DNA of 64,000 nt, taken from the NCBI GenBank assembly GCA_036154955.1, contig JAYZWL010000099.1, positions 12,315-76,314 on the forward strand, in the 5' to 3' direction. Shown here one piece after another: positions 25,889 through 34,279 of this stretch. The notes beneath the pieces are model-generated. The model saw nothing but the letters and a program-made list of their open reading frames with translations. It had not been told where the DNA came from and did no database searches. Origin of the DNA: Albimonas sp036154955. Its GTDB lineage: Bacteria > Pseudomonadota > Alphaproteobacteria > Rhodobacterales > Rhodobacteraceae. How positions within the stretch are numbered: position 1 is the first letter of the stretch; each line of letters begins with the position of its first letter. The translations under genes were made by a program, and so were the position numbers.

Positions 25889-26974
25889 TCAGACCCCGAG
25901 CACGCGGTTCCGCTCTTTGACGAAGGACACCTCGAAGCCCTTCATGTAGCCGGCCAGGTCGCGCAGGCTCTGCTGGAAGCCCGCGTCGATGCGCGCCGCC
26001 AGGTCCGAATGCGCCGCCGTCTCCTCGAAGACCTCGGCCGCCGCCTCGCCGAAGCCGTCCCACGCATCCTCCGAGAAGTCGCGCAGCTCGACCCCGTGCT
26101 CCTCGACCATGCGGCGCAGATACTGGCCGTTCAGGGCCGTCGCCTCGTCGTAGGAATAGGCGAATTCCTGCTCGGTCGCCGCCGTGATGACCGCCTTCTC
26201 GTAGTCCGTCAGGCCGCCCCACCAGGCCGCGTTCATGCCCAGCGCCATGCCGCCGCCCGGCTCGTGCATCCCGCCGGTGTAGTAGTATTTCGCGGCGTCG
26301 AAGAACTTCATGAAGTAGTCGTTGTAGGGCCCGACCCACTCCGTCGCCTCGATCGCGCCCGAGACCAGCGCCTCGTAGATCTGCCCGCCAGGCAGCGACA
26401 CCACCGAGACGCCGAGCTTCGACATCACCGAGCCGCCGAGGCCCGGAATGCGCATCTTCAGCCCGCGGAGATCGTCCACGGACTCGATCTCCTTGTTGAA
26501 CCAGCCGCCGGCCTGCGAGCCGGTGGAGCCCGCCGGCAGCGCCTTCACGCCGAACTCGCCCGACAGCTCGTCCCACAGGGCCTGCCCGCCCAGATGCTTC
26601 AGCCAGGCCGACCATTCGGGGTTGGTCATGCCGAACGGCACCGACGAGAAGTAGGAGAAGGACGGATGCTTGCCGGCCCAGTAGTATTCCGCCGCCGAAT
26701 AGGCCTGCGCGTTGCCCGAGGCGACCTCGTCGAAGGCGTCGAACGCCCCGACCCGCTCGCCGGCCGCGAAATACTGGGTCACGATCGCGCCGTCCGACAG
26801 CGTGGTGATCCGGTCGGCCAGCCGCTGCGCCGACATGCCCACGCCCGGGAAGTCCCGGGGCCAGGTGGAGACGATGATCATCTCCTTGCGCGCCTGCGCG
26901 ATGGCCGGCGCGGCCAGCGAAACCGCGGCGGCGCCGCCCAGCGCCGCGCCCGTGAGAAACCGACGACGTTCCAT
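25889..26974 (-). CDS. TRAP transporter substrate-binding protein, DctP/TakP type (copy 1)
   Basis: A 361-residue periplasmic binding protein. The N-terminus MERRRFLTGAALG has the twin-arginine pattern, then a hydrophobic core and a cut after APAIAQA, so Tat export is likely. IIVSTWPRDFPGVGMSAQRL opens the mature protein. ALVSGAIEATEWVGPYNDYFMKF near residue 205 carries the conserved residues of the TakP (alpha-keto acid-binding) group, and KYYYTGGMHEPGGGMALGMN follows. It differs from the copy at 27450 at only 14 of the first 92 residues. It is the first gene of the permease operon; the likely ligand is a small carboxylate such as a 2-oxo acid. Confidence 0.93.
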   Translation of the reverse strand: MERRRFLTGAALGGAAAVSLAAPAIAQARKEMIIVSTWPRDFPGVGMSAQRLADRITTLSDGAIVTQYFAAGERVGAFDAFDEVASGNAQAYSAAEYYWAGKHPSFSYFSSVPFGMTNPEWSAWLKHLGGQALWDELSGEFGVKALPAGSTGSQAGGWFNKEIESVDDLRGLKMRIPGLGGSVMSKLGVSVVSLPGGQIYEALVSGAIEATEWVGPYNDYFMKFFDAAKYYYTGGMHEPGGGMALGMNAAWWGGLTDYEKAVITAATEQEFAYSYDEATALNGQYLRRMVEEHGVELRDFSEDAWDGFGEAAAEVFEETAAHSDLAARIDAGFQQSLRDLAGYMKGFEVSFVKERNRVLGV

Positions 26975-27408
26975 GGCGTTCTCCCTTGGAGCCGATGCGG
27001 GCCGGGCCTGTCGCCCGATCCCCTGTCGGCCGCGGGATTAACGGAGCGTCCCGGTCGTCACAATGCGGCGGGAGTGAGAATCCGAAGGAAACCGTATCAT
27101 CTCGCGCAATTTTCAGCCGGCGGATCGCCCCGGCCGGAAAATGCCGCCGCGTCAGCGGCTTCAGGCGCCGCAACGTCACCCTCGACATCCCCCCGGCCGC
27201 CGATTCGCGCCGCGCCGGTCGGGCGCGCGCGGGGGCGGTGTCGGAACGGGGCTCGGTCTTGGGCATATGGCGACTGCGCACGCCCCGCCGCACCCGCCCG
27301 CCCGGCGCCATGGCAGGCGCCGTCCGGGTCGCGCGGGCGTCGGGCGCCCTCCCTGAAAACGAAAGGGCGGACGGCCTCCCCGCCGTCGCGCCCTGGGTCA
27401 TTCCACGT
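26975..27408. other. Intergenic region between the two binding-protein genes
   Basis: No gene is supported in these 434 bases. An AT-rich imperfect dyad, ATTTTC-A-GCCGG with CCGGC-CG-GAAAAT, spans about 27110-27140 and may mark a promoter or operator for copy 1. The rest is GC-rich filler. Confidence 0.4.
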
Positions 27409-27437
27409 CGGCCGGCGCCCCCCAGAGGCGCCGGCCG
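27409..27437 (-). terminator. Hairpin downstream of binding-protein copy 2
   Basis: CGGCCGGCGCC (27409-27419) pairs perfectly with GGCGCCGGCCG (27427-27437). It lies 12 bases after the copy 2 stop. There is no T tract, but the 11-bp stem should end or protect a monocistronic message. Confidence 0.65.
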
Positions 27438-27449
27438 CTCAGGCGCGGC

Positions 27450-28535
27450 TCAGAGGCCGAGCACCCGGTTGCGCTGGTTCACGAAGCCGATCTCGAAGTT
27501 CTTCATGAAGGCGCCGATCTCTTTCAGGCTGGCCTGGAAGTCATCGTTGATCTTCTTGGCGAGCGGGGAGTGATCCGCCGTCTCCTCGAAGACCTCCTCG
27601 GAGGCCTCGCCGAACGCATCCCAGACCTCGTCCGAGAAGTTCTCGACCTGGACGCCGTGCTCCTTCACCAGCCGGTCGAGGTAAACGCCGTTGTTGGCGA
27701 TCGCCTCTTCGGCCTGGTTGGCGAGCTCTTCGTAGCAGGCCGCGGTCAGCATGGCCTTCTCCCAGTCGGACAGACCGCCCCAGAACGAGGCGTTCATGCC
27801 GAAGGACAGGCCGCCGCCCGGCTCGTGCATGCCGGCGGTGTAGTAATACTTGGCCGCTTCGTAGAGCTTCATGAAGTAGTCGTTATACGGCCCCACCCAC
27901 TCGGTCGCCTCGATGGCGCCGGAGACGAGGTTCTCGTAGATCTGGCCGCCGGGCAGCGACACGGTGGACACGCCCAGCTTCGACATCACCGAGCCGCCGA
28001 GGCCGGGGATGCGCATCTTGAGGCCCTTGAGGTCGTCCGGGGTCTCGATCAGCTTGTTGAACCAGCCGCCCGCCTGGGTGCCGGTGGCGCCGCAGGGCAG
28101 GCACTTCAGCCCGAACTCGCCGGCCAGCTCGTCCCAGAGCGCCTGGCCGTTCTTGAACTTGATCCAGGCGTTCCACTCGGAGTTGGTCATGCCGAACGGG
28201 ACCGAGGTGAAGTAACCCCAGGCCGGATGCTTGCCGATCCAGTAGTAGTCCGCGCCGATATAGGCCTGGGCGTTGCCGGAGGCCACCTCGTCGAAGCTGT
28301 CGAAGGCGCCGACCCGCTCGCCGGCGGCGAAGTACTGGGTGACGATCCGGCCTTCGGTCAGCTCGGTGATCCGGGCCGCCAGACGCTGGGCCGAGGTGCC
28401 GAGGCCCGGGAAATCCCGGCCCCAGGTGGAGACGATGATCATCTCCTTGCGGCTCTGCGCGATGGCGGGGGCGGCCAGGCCGGCCGCGGCGACGCCGCCG
28501 AGCGCGGCGCCAGTCAGAAATTGGCGTCTTTCCAT
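27450..28535 (-). CDS. TRAP transporter substrate-binding protein, DctP/TakP type (copy 2)
   Basis: A 361-residue periplasmic protein of the same length as copy 1 and colinear with it throughout. MERRQFLTGAALGG is a twin-arginine-type signal with a likely cut after APAIAQS. The ligand segment NLVSGAIEATEWVGPYNDYFMKL is almost unchanged from copy 1. Two cysteines in LKCLPCGATGTQAGGW are absent from copy 1, which has LPAGSTGSQAGGW. A strong ribosome site (GGGAGGGA) precedes the ATG. It has its own upstream region and downstream hairpin, so it may be expressed separately and share the single permease pair. Confidence 0.93.
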   Translation of the reverse strand: MERRQFLTGAALGGVAAAGLAAPAIAQSRKEMIIVSTWGRDFPGLGTSAQRLAARITELTEGRIVTQYFAAGERVGAFDSFDEVASGNAQAYIGADYYWIGKHPAWGYFTSVPFGMTNSEWNAWIKFKNGQALWDELAGEFGLKCLPCGATGTQAGGWFNKLIETPDDLKGLKMRIPGLGGSVMSKLGVSTVSLPGGQIYENLVSGAIEATEWVGPYNDYFMKLYEAAKYYYTAGMHEPGGGLSFGMNASFWGGLSDWEKAMLTAACYEELANQAEEAIANNGVYLDRLVKEHGVQVENFSDEVWDAFGEASEEVFEETADHSPLAKKINDDFQASLKEIGAFMKNFEIGFVNQRNRVLGL

Positions 28536-28862
28536 GAGTCCCTCCCTGTGGAACGCGCCGCGCCGGGCTCCCCCCCGACATGGCGACTGGGGCGAATAAA
28601 CCAGACGAAACAGGCTGCGACAATCGCATTTAAGGCGGTTTTCGGAGGTATGGCGCGCATACTTGCGCGTATGTCGTCCTGTTGTCAGCAATCGCGCGCC
28701 TTTTCTGTCCGACACTGACGGCTTCCCTTTGGGCGCCTCGCGCGGCCGTGATCGTCGTCCGGTCCCGCATCGCCCTCCGCCCGCGGCGTCGCGTCCTTGG
28801 CGCGGACCGCGGCGTCGCGTTAACCCTGTGGGCGCGCAAACCGCCGCGACGAGGGGAGACGG
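28536..28862. other. Divergent intergenic region with a CATAC/GTATG dyad
   Basis: This 327-base gap separates binding-protein copy 2 (-) from a glycosyltransferase (+). It is AT-richer than its surroundings near 28590-28720. CATAC (28658-28662) and GTATG (28669-28673) are arranged as an inverted repeat around TTGCGC and could be an operator for the TRAP gene. No further signal is convincing. Confidence 0.4.
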
Positions 28863-29933
28863 ATGACGGTTCACCACATCATGCCCGACCACGAACTCGG
28901 CGGCGGCGGGGTGATGATCGCCCGGCTGGTCGGCGCCTTCAGGGCGCGCGGAGACGGGGCGGGGCATGTGGTGCTGCTTCCCGAGAACACCGAGCCCCGC
29001 CAGCGCGCCCTGTTCGCCGATCTCCCCCACCGCTTCGGCGCCTTTCCCGGGCGCGGCTCGCTGACGAAGATGGCGAAGGCCATCGCGTCCGGGGCGGCGA
29101 AGGGCGACGTGATCCACGCCCATGGCTCCCGCGCCGCGATGGCCGCGGCGCTGGCCGGCGCGTTCCGGCGGGACCTGCGGGTGGTCTACACGGTGCACGG
29201 CTTCCACGGACTGGCCCAGCCCGGCCCGCTGGGTCTGCGGTCGCGGATCGAACACCTGCTGGCCCGCCGCGTCGACGCCACCGCCTTCGTGTCGGAGGCC
29301 GACGCCGCGCTCGCCCGCGCCCACGGCCTGCGCCATCGCGGCCCGGCGGTGGTGATCGAGAACGGCATGACCATCCCCCCCGCCGCGCCGGAGGACCCGC
29401 GCGACGTGGACCTGCTGTTCGTCGGCCGGCTGGTCTACCAGAAATGGCCCGAGGCCTTCGTGGAGACCGCGGCCCTGGTCCCCGGCGCCCCGCGCGTGGT
29501 CATGGTCGCCGCCGGCGAGCTGGCCGAAACCGTCGACGCGCGCCTGGCCGAACTGGCGCTGGCGGACGTCACCCGCCACGACGGCCTGCCGCCGGAGGAG
29601 ACGCTGGCCCTGATGCGCCGCGCCAAGCTGGTGGTGATGACCTCCCGCTGGGAGGGGCTGCCGACCGTGGCGATCGAGGCGATCATGTCCGGCGCCCTGC
29701 TGACCGGCTTCGACATCCCGCCGACGCGGGAGATTCTGGGCGAGGCCGCCGACGCCTGCCTGACGCCGGCGGAGCCCGCCGCCCTCGCCCCCCGCCTCAC
29801 CGCGCTGCTGGACGACGACGCCGCCCGCGTGGCGCTGGCCGGACCGCTTCAGGCCCGGACCCGCGCCCGTTTCGACGCCGCCCGCATGGCGGACCGCTAC
29901 GCCGCGCTCTACGCCGGGCTGCCCGTTCGCTGA
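28863..29933 (+). CDS. Glycosyltransferase family 4 protein
   Basis: A 356-residue GT-B enzyme. The N-terminal domain begins MTVHHIMPDHELGGGGVMIARL, where the glycine loop is typical of GT4. DVIHAHGSRAAMAAA and VVYTVHGFHG follow. DLLFVGRLVYQKWPEAFVE near residue 185 opens the nucleotide-sugar domain, and TSRWEGLPTVAIEAIMSGALL near 265 is the EX7E donor site. The gene is single, ends three bases before the stop of the convergent acyl-CoA ligase gene, and is preceded by a purine-rich ribosome site (GAGGGGAGACGG). Donor and acceptor are unknown; capsule, lipopolysaccharide or exopolysaccharide synthesis is usual for the family. Confidence 0.9.
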   Translation: MTVHHIMPDHELGGGGVMIARLVGAFRARGDGAGHVVLLPENTEPRQRALFADLPHRFGAFPGRGSLTKMAKAIASGAAKGDVIHAHGSRAAMAAALAGAFRRDLRVVYTVHGFHGLAQPGPLGLRSRIEHLLARRVDATAFVSEADAALARAHGLRHRGPAVVIENGMTIPPAAPEDPRDVDLLFVGRLVYQKWPEAFVETAALVPGAPRVVMVAAGELAETVDARLAELALADVTRHDGLPPEETLALMRRAKLVVMTSRWEGLPTVAIEAIMSGALLTGFDIPPTREILGEAADACLTPAEPAALAPRLTALLDDDAARVALAGPLQARTRARFDAARMADRYAALYAGLPVR

Positions 29934-29936
29934 CGC

Positions 29937-31631
29937 CTATTCGGCGGCCGCCTCCGCCGCCCGCTTCGCCGCCTCTTCGTCCCGCAGCTCCTTGCGGCTG
30001 AGCTTGCCGACCGGCGTGCGGGGCAGCGCGTCACGGAATTCCAGCGCGCGCGGGATCTCGTGCCGGCCCAGCCGGTCCTCCAGAAACGCCTGCAAGGACT
30101 CCAGCGAGAACGGCGCCGCGCCCGCCTTGAGGGTCACGAAGGCCTTGGCGCTTTCCCCTCGATAGGGGTCCGGCACGCCGATCACCGAGCATTCGGCGAC
30201 GTCGGGATGCTCGTAGACCGCCTGCTCGATCATCTGCGGATAGACGTTGAACCCGCCGGAGATGATCAGGTCCGACTTGCGATCCACCAGGTAGAAGAAC
30301 CCGTCCGCATCCATCCGGCCCATGTCGCCGGTCAGAAACCAGCCGTCCACATGGCTCTGCGCCGTGGCGTCCTGGCGGTTCCAGTAGCCCGGGGTGACGG
30401 GGATGCCGCGGATCGCGATCTCTCCGACCTCGCCGGGGGCGAGCTCCCGCGTCGGCTCGCCATGGTCGACGATCCGCATGGTCATCCCCGGCAGCGGCAC
30501 GCCGATGGTGCCGGGGCGGGCGGACTGGGCGCCCTCGGGGACCGAGGTTCCGGCCCCGCAGGTCTCCGTCATCCCCCAGCCGCCCAGCAGGGGCAGGCCG
30601 GCCTTCATCTCGAACCGCCGCCCGACCTCCACGGGCAGCGGCGCGCCGCCGGAGCCGGCGTTGGACAGGCTGGAGATGTCCCGCGTCTCCATCCCCGGAT
30701 GCGCGGCCATGGCGATCCAGATGGTCGGCACGGCGGGGAAATAGGTGATCTTGTGCCGCTCGATATCGTCGAAGGCCTGATCGGGGTCGAAGCGCATGCG
30801 CAGCACGATCCTGCCCCCCGTCTCCGTGGTGCGCATCAGCACCACCGCCAGCGCGTAGATGTGGAACAGGGGCAGGACGCAGAGCGTCGCCCCCTCCTCC
30901 GCCAGCGCCGGGTCGGCGGCGGTCCAGGCGTTGTAGGACCGCACCGCCCCCACGAGGTTGCGATGGGTCAGCATCGCCCCCTTCGGCAGTCCGGTGGTGC
31001 CGCCGGTGTATTGCAGCAGCGCCACGTCGTCGGGGGAGGATCCGCAGGCGGGCCGCGTGGCCGGCGCGCCGGAGAGGAACGCGCCCGCGTCCACCACGTC
31101 CGCCCGGTCAGGCTTCGGCGCCAGCGGGATCGGGAACGGACCGAACGCCGCCTCGTCGCAGAGGATCACCTTCTCCACCGCGCCGTCGTCCAGGAGCCGC
31201 AGCGCCATCTTCACCAGGTCGGGCAGGTTCAGCGTCACCAGGATGCGGGAGCCGGAATCCGTCGCCTTGTGGGTCAGCACCCGCAGCGGATCCAGCGCGC
31301 TGAGATGCGCGACCCGCCCCCCCGCCGCCAGCGCGCCGTAGTAGAAGAACGGATGCCACAGCGTGTTGGGCAGGTAGAGCGCCAGCGTGTCCCCGCGCCC
31401 GAACCCCTCGGCGATCAGCGCGTTCGCCGCCTGCCAGGCGCGCCGGCCCAGCTCCGCATAGGTCAGGTCCGGCCCGCGATAGGACAGCGCCACCCGGTCC
31501 GCGTAACGCTCCACCGCCGCGGCGAAGGCGTCGGGGATGGTCTCGTCGGTCGGCGCGACGTCCCAGCGCACGCCCTCGGGGTAATGCGCCTCCCACGGGT
31601 GAGGGCGCCGCGCGCCGGCGGGGTCGGTCAT
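29937..31631 (-). CDS. AMP-dependent acyl-CoA synthetase (long-chain fatty-acid-CoA ligase-like)
   Basis: A 564-residue adenylate-forming enzyme that would activate a carboxylic acid with ATP and CoA. The ATP/AMP motif is LLQYTGGTTGLPKGAMLTHRN near residue 205; GWGMTETCGAG near 345 binds adenine; DGWFLTGDMGRMDADGFFYLVDRKSDLI near 425 holds the hinge aspartate; PVGKLSRKELR near the end carries the catalytic lysine. Length and motifs fit the FadD group, but chain length cannot be inferred. The start MTDPAGARRPHPWEAHYP at 31631 was preferred to one 34 codons upstream, because that upstream part is low-complexity. Confidence 0.92.
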   Translation of the reverse strand: MTDPAGARRPHPWEAHYPEGVRWDVAPTDETIPDAFAAAVERYADRVALSYRGPDLTYAELGRRAWQAANALIAEGFGRGDTLALYLPNTLWHPFFYYGALAAGGRVAHLSALDPLRVLTHKATDSGSRILVTLNLPDLVKMALRLLDDGAVEKVILCDEAAFGPFPIPLAPKPDRADVVDAGAFLSGAPATRPACGSSPDDVALLQYTGGTTGLPKGAMLTHRNLVGAVRSYNAWTAADPALAEEGATLCVLPLFHIYALAVVLMRTTETGGRIVLRMRFDPDQAFDDIERHKITYFPAVPTIWIAMAAHPGMETRDISSLSNAGSGGAPLPVEVGRRFEMKAGLPLLGGWGMTETCGAGTSVPEGAQSARPGTIGVPLPGMTMRIVDHGEPTRELAPGEVGEIAIRGIPVTPGYWNRQDATAQSHVDGWFLTGDMGRMDADGFFYLVDRKSDLIISGGFNVYPQMIEQAVYEHPDVAECSVIGVPDPYRGESAKAFVTLKAGAAPFSLESLQAFLEDRLGRHEIPRALEFRDALPRTPVGKLSRKELRDEEAAKRAAEAAAE

Positions 31632-31773
31632 GCTGGTTTTCCTCCCGGGGTCGCCCGTTCTTCGCGGGTCGGCCGTCATCGTTGGTCGCAACGGTAGGGA
31701 GGCGGAGGCGGCGGCGTCAATAGCGCCCCGCAAGGGAGGGCCGGGACCCGCGCGGGGCCCCGACCCGGGCCGG

Positions 31774-33456
31774 TTATTCCGCGGCCTTGGTCGCCGCGGC
31801 GCGGATGCCGGAGATGGTGGCGAAGGGCGAGATCGCCTCGACCGAGGCCCGGGCGTGGATCACCACCGGCCCGTCATGGGCCAGCGCCTTGTCCACCGCC
31901 TCGGCGGCCTCCTCCGGCGTGGTCACGGTCAGGCCCAGCGCCCCGAAGGCCCGGCCCCAGGCGGCGAAGTCCGGGTTCACCAGCCGCGTGCCCGCGATCC
32001 GGCCGGGGAAGGCCTTCTCCTGATGCAGGCGGATGGTGCCGTAATAGCCGTTGTCGGAGATCACGATGATCGGCGTCGCCCCCTGCGCCGCCGCGGTGGC
32101 GAGTTCCGATCCCGTCATCAGCACGCCGCCGTCGCCGCAGAAGCCCAGCACCTTGCGGCCCGGGAAGCGCAGGGAGGCCGCGATCGCCGCCGGCACGCCC
32201 AGCCCCATGGCCCCGCCGGCCGCGCCCAGCGCCTGGCTGGTCCCGTCCCAGGGCCATTCCGAATGGATCCAGCCCGAGAAATTGCCCGCGTCCATGGTCA
32301 GGATCGCGTCCTTGGGGGCCTTGGCCGCCAGCGCCCGGATCATATGGCCGAAGTCGAGCCCGTCGGGCCGCGCCTCCGGCGCCTTGTCGCGCATCGCCCG
32401 GGCGTTGGCGTTGACGCCCTTCGCCCATTCGGCGCGGGCGGGCGGGAGCTCCGCGTTGCGCTCCGCCAGCCCTTCGAGGAAGGCGACCGGGTCGGCGGCC
32501 ACCCCCATCTCCGCCGCGATCACCTGGCCGATGACGCCCGCGTCCGCGTGGACATGGATCAGCGGCTGATCGGGGAACGGCGCCTTGGGGAAGCTCCAGC
32601 CCTGCGTCGGCGTGTCCGCCAGCCGCGTGCCCACCGCGATCACCAGATCGGCCTTCTTCAGCGGCTCGATCACCGCCGGCGGCAGCTTGAAGCCCAGGTG
32701 GCCCGCGTAAAGTGGCGAGGCGTTGTCGAAGAGGTGCTGGTTCTTGAAGGTCAGCGCCACCGGGATCCCGTGCGCCTCCGCGGCGCGGGCCAGCGCCTTG
32801 CGCCCCTCGTCCGAGCCGACGCCGTGGCCGGCGATGATCAGCGGACGCTCGGCCCCGGCCAGCATCGCCATCGCCCGGTCGATATCCGACGGGGACACGC
32901 CCGCGCGCGGGATCGGCATCGGCCGCACGACGGGGGCGGAGGTGATCTCCTCCAGCATGTCCTCGGGCAGCACGATCACCGCCGGGCCGGGGGTCGGCGA
33001 ACAGGCGGCCTGCACGGCGCGGGCGACGGTCTCGGGCAGCTGGGCGGGGTCGTTCACCTCGCGCACGAACTTGGCCATGCCGCCGAACATCTGGTTGTAG
33101 TCGACCTCCTGGAAGGCGCCGCGCCCGCGCTCCCACCGCGCCACCTGGCCCAGCAGCACCACCAGCGGCACGCCGTCCTGCTCGGCCAGATGCACGGCGA
33201 TGGAGATGTTGGTGGCCCCCGGCCCCCGCGACGCGGCGCAGAGCCCCGGGCGCCCGGTCAGCTTGGCGTCGGCCGCGGCCATCAGTCCGGCGCCGCCCTC
33301 ATGACGGCAGACGACGGTCTGGATGGAGGAGTCCTCCAGCGCGTCGAGAAAGCTCAGATAGCTTTCCCCCGGCACGCAGAACATGCGGTCGAAGCCATGC
33401 GCCTCAAGACAGCGCGCCAGCAGGTCCGCCGCGCGCATTCCGCCCGGTTCGGTCAT
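31774..33456 (-). CDS. Thiamine pyrophosphate-binding enzyme, acetolactate synthase-like
   Basis: A 560-residue protein with the three-domain TPP-enzyme fold. Glu53 in VVCRHEGGAG is the catalytic glutamate that activates the cofactor. The TPP motif begins at GDGG (441-444) and ends at SDNGYYGTI (Asn469). The central domain has IIAGHGVGSDEGRKAL. It resembles acetolactate synthase large subunits and the broader benzoylformate or oxalyl-CoA group, but no small regulatory subunit gene is nearby, so it is probably not the biosynthetic IlvB. GGAGGAG precedes ATG 33456, which fixes the start. It is followed on the same strand, 142 bases on, by the acyl-CoA ligase gene. Confidence 0.9.
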   Translation of the reverse strand: MTEPGGMRAADLLARCLEAHGFDRMFCVPGESYLSFLDALEDSSIQTVVCRHEGGAGLMAAADAKLTGRPGLCAASRGPGATNISIAVHLAEQDGVPLVVLLGQVARWERGRGAFQEVDYNQMFGGMAKFVREVNDPAQLPETVARAVQAACSPTPGPAVIVLPEDMLEEITSAPVVRPMPIPRAGVSPSDIDRAMAMLAGAERPLIIAGHGVGSDEGRKALARAAEAHGIPVALTFKNQHLFDNASPLYAGHLGFKLPPAVIEPLKKADLVIAVGTRLADTPTQGWSFPKAPFPDQPLIHVHADAGVIGQVIAAEMGVAADPVAFLEGLAERNAELPPARAEWAKGVNANARAMRDKAPEARPDGLDFGHMIRALAAKAPKDAILTMDAGNFSGWIHSEWPWDGTSQALGAAGGAMGLGVPAAIAASLRFPGRKVLGFCGDGGVLMTGSELATAAAQGATPIIVISDNGYYGTIRLHQEKAFPGRIAGTRLVNPDFAAWGRAFGALGLTVTTPEEAAEAVDKALAHDGPVVIHARASVEAISPFATISGIRAAATKAAE

Positions 33457-33676
33457 CTCGGTCTCCTCCAGATCTCTGCGCCCGTCGCACGCGGGGTCGG
33501 GCATCGCGCCGCGCCCCCGCGACCGCGGGCCGGATTGACCGGGATACTCGCGTCGGGAACGCTGATCCGCAACCCGCCATCCGCGCACCCCGCGGATATC
33601 CTTCGCGCCGCGGCGACCTTCCCGCCGCCGGCGCCCTTCCGACCCGTATCGACCCCCGCACCGACCAAGGACCCGC

Positions 33677-34150
33677 ATGCCCCAGGACCACGCGCCCCTC
33701 CCGCAGCCCGACCCGACCTACGACCCCATCGCCGCCGAGCCGCCCTATCCCTATCAGGAGCTGATCGGGTTCCGGATCGTCGAATGGCGCGAGAACCACG
33801 CGGTCGTGGAACTGCCGGTGGAGCGCAAGCACTACAACCGCCACGGCATTCCCCATGGCGGGGTGCTGGCGACGCTGATGGACACCTCCTTCGGCTTCGC
33901 CTCGTGCTTCTGCCCCTATCCGGGGCGGGTGCGGCGGGCGATGACCCTGTCGCTGACCATGAACTATGTGGGCCAGCTGAAGGGGAGCACGATGCGGGCG
34001 ACGGCCTGGATCTCCGGCGGCGGGCGGCGCAGCTTCTTCGCGGCCGGCAAGATCGAGGACGACACCGGCGCCCTGCTCGCCACCGCCTCCGCCGCGATGC
34101 GCTGGCGGGGCAATGGCGGCGACCCGATGGGCGACCCCTCCGGACACTGA
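33677..34150 (+). CDS. PaaI family thioesterase (hotdog fold)
   Basis: A 157-residue hotdog protein. The active-site segment YNRHGIPHGGVLATLMDTSFGFA near residue 55 keeps the usual H-G-G, unlike the thioesterase at 9661, and TLSLTMNYVGQLKGSTMRATAW follows. The C-terminal strand FFAAGKIEDDTGALLATASAAMRW completes the fold. The first 25 residues are proline-rich. It is divergent from the TPP enzyme (221 bases between starts), so the two may share control. Its location beside an acyl-CoA ligase suggests acyl-CoA housekeeping; the exact thioester is unknown. Confidence 0.88.
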   Translation: MPQDHAPLPQPDPTYDPIAAEPPYPYQELIGFRIVEWRENHAVVELPVERKHYNRHGIPHGGVLATLMDTSFGFASCFCPYPGRVRRAMTLSLTMNYVGQLKGSTMRATAWISGGGRRSFFAAGKIEDDTGALLATASAAMRWRGNGGDPMGDPSGH

Positions 34151-34279
34151 CCGCGGGGTCCGGGGGCCGCGCGACGACCCGCGCGACGGTGGTCCCCGGG
34201 CGCCCGCGCGGCCGGGCGAGGGCGGCGCCGGTGGGACCGCCGCGGGCCCGCAGGGCGGACTGCGCTCCGCCCCGCGCGC

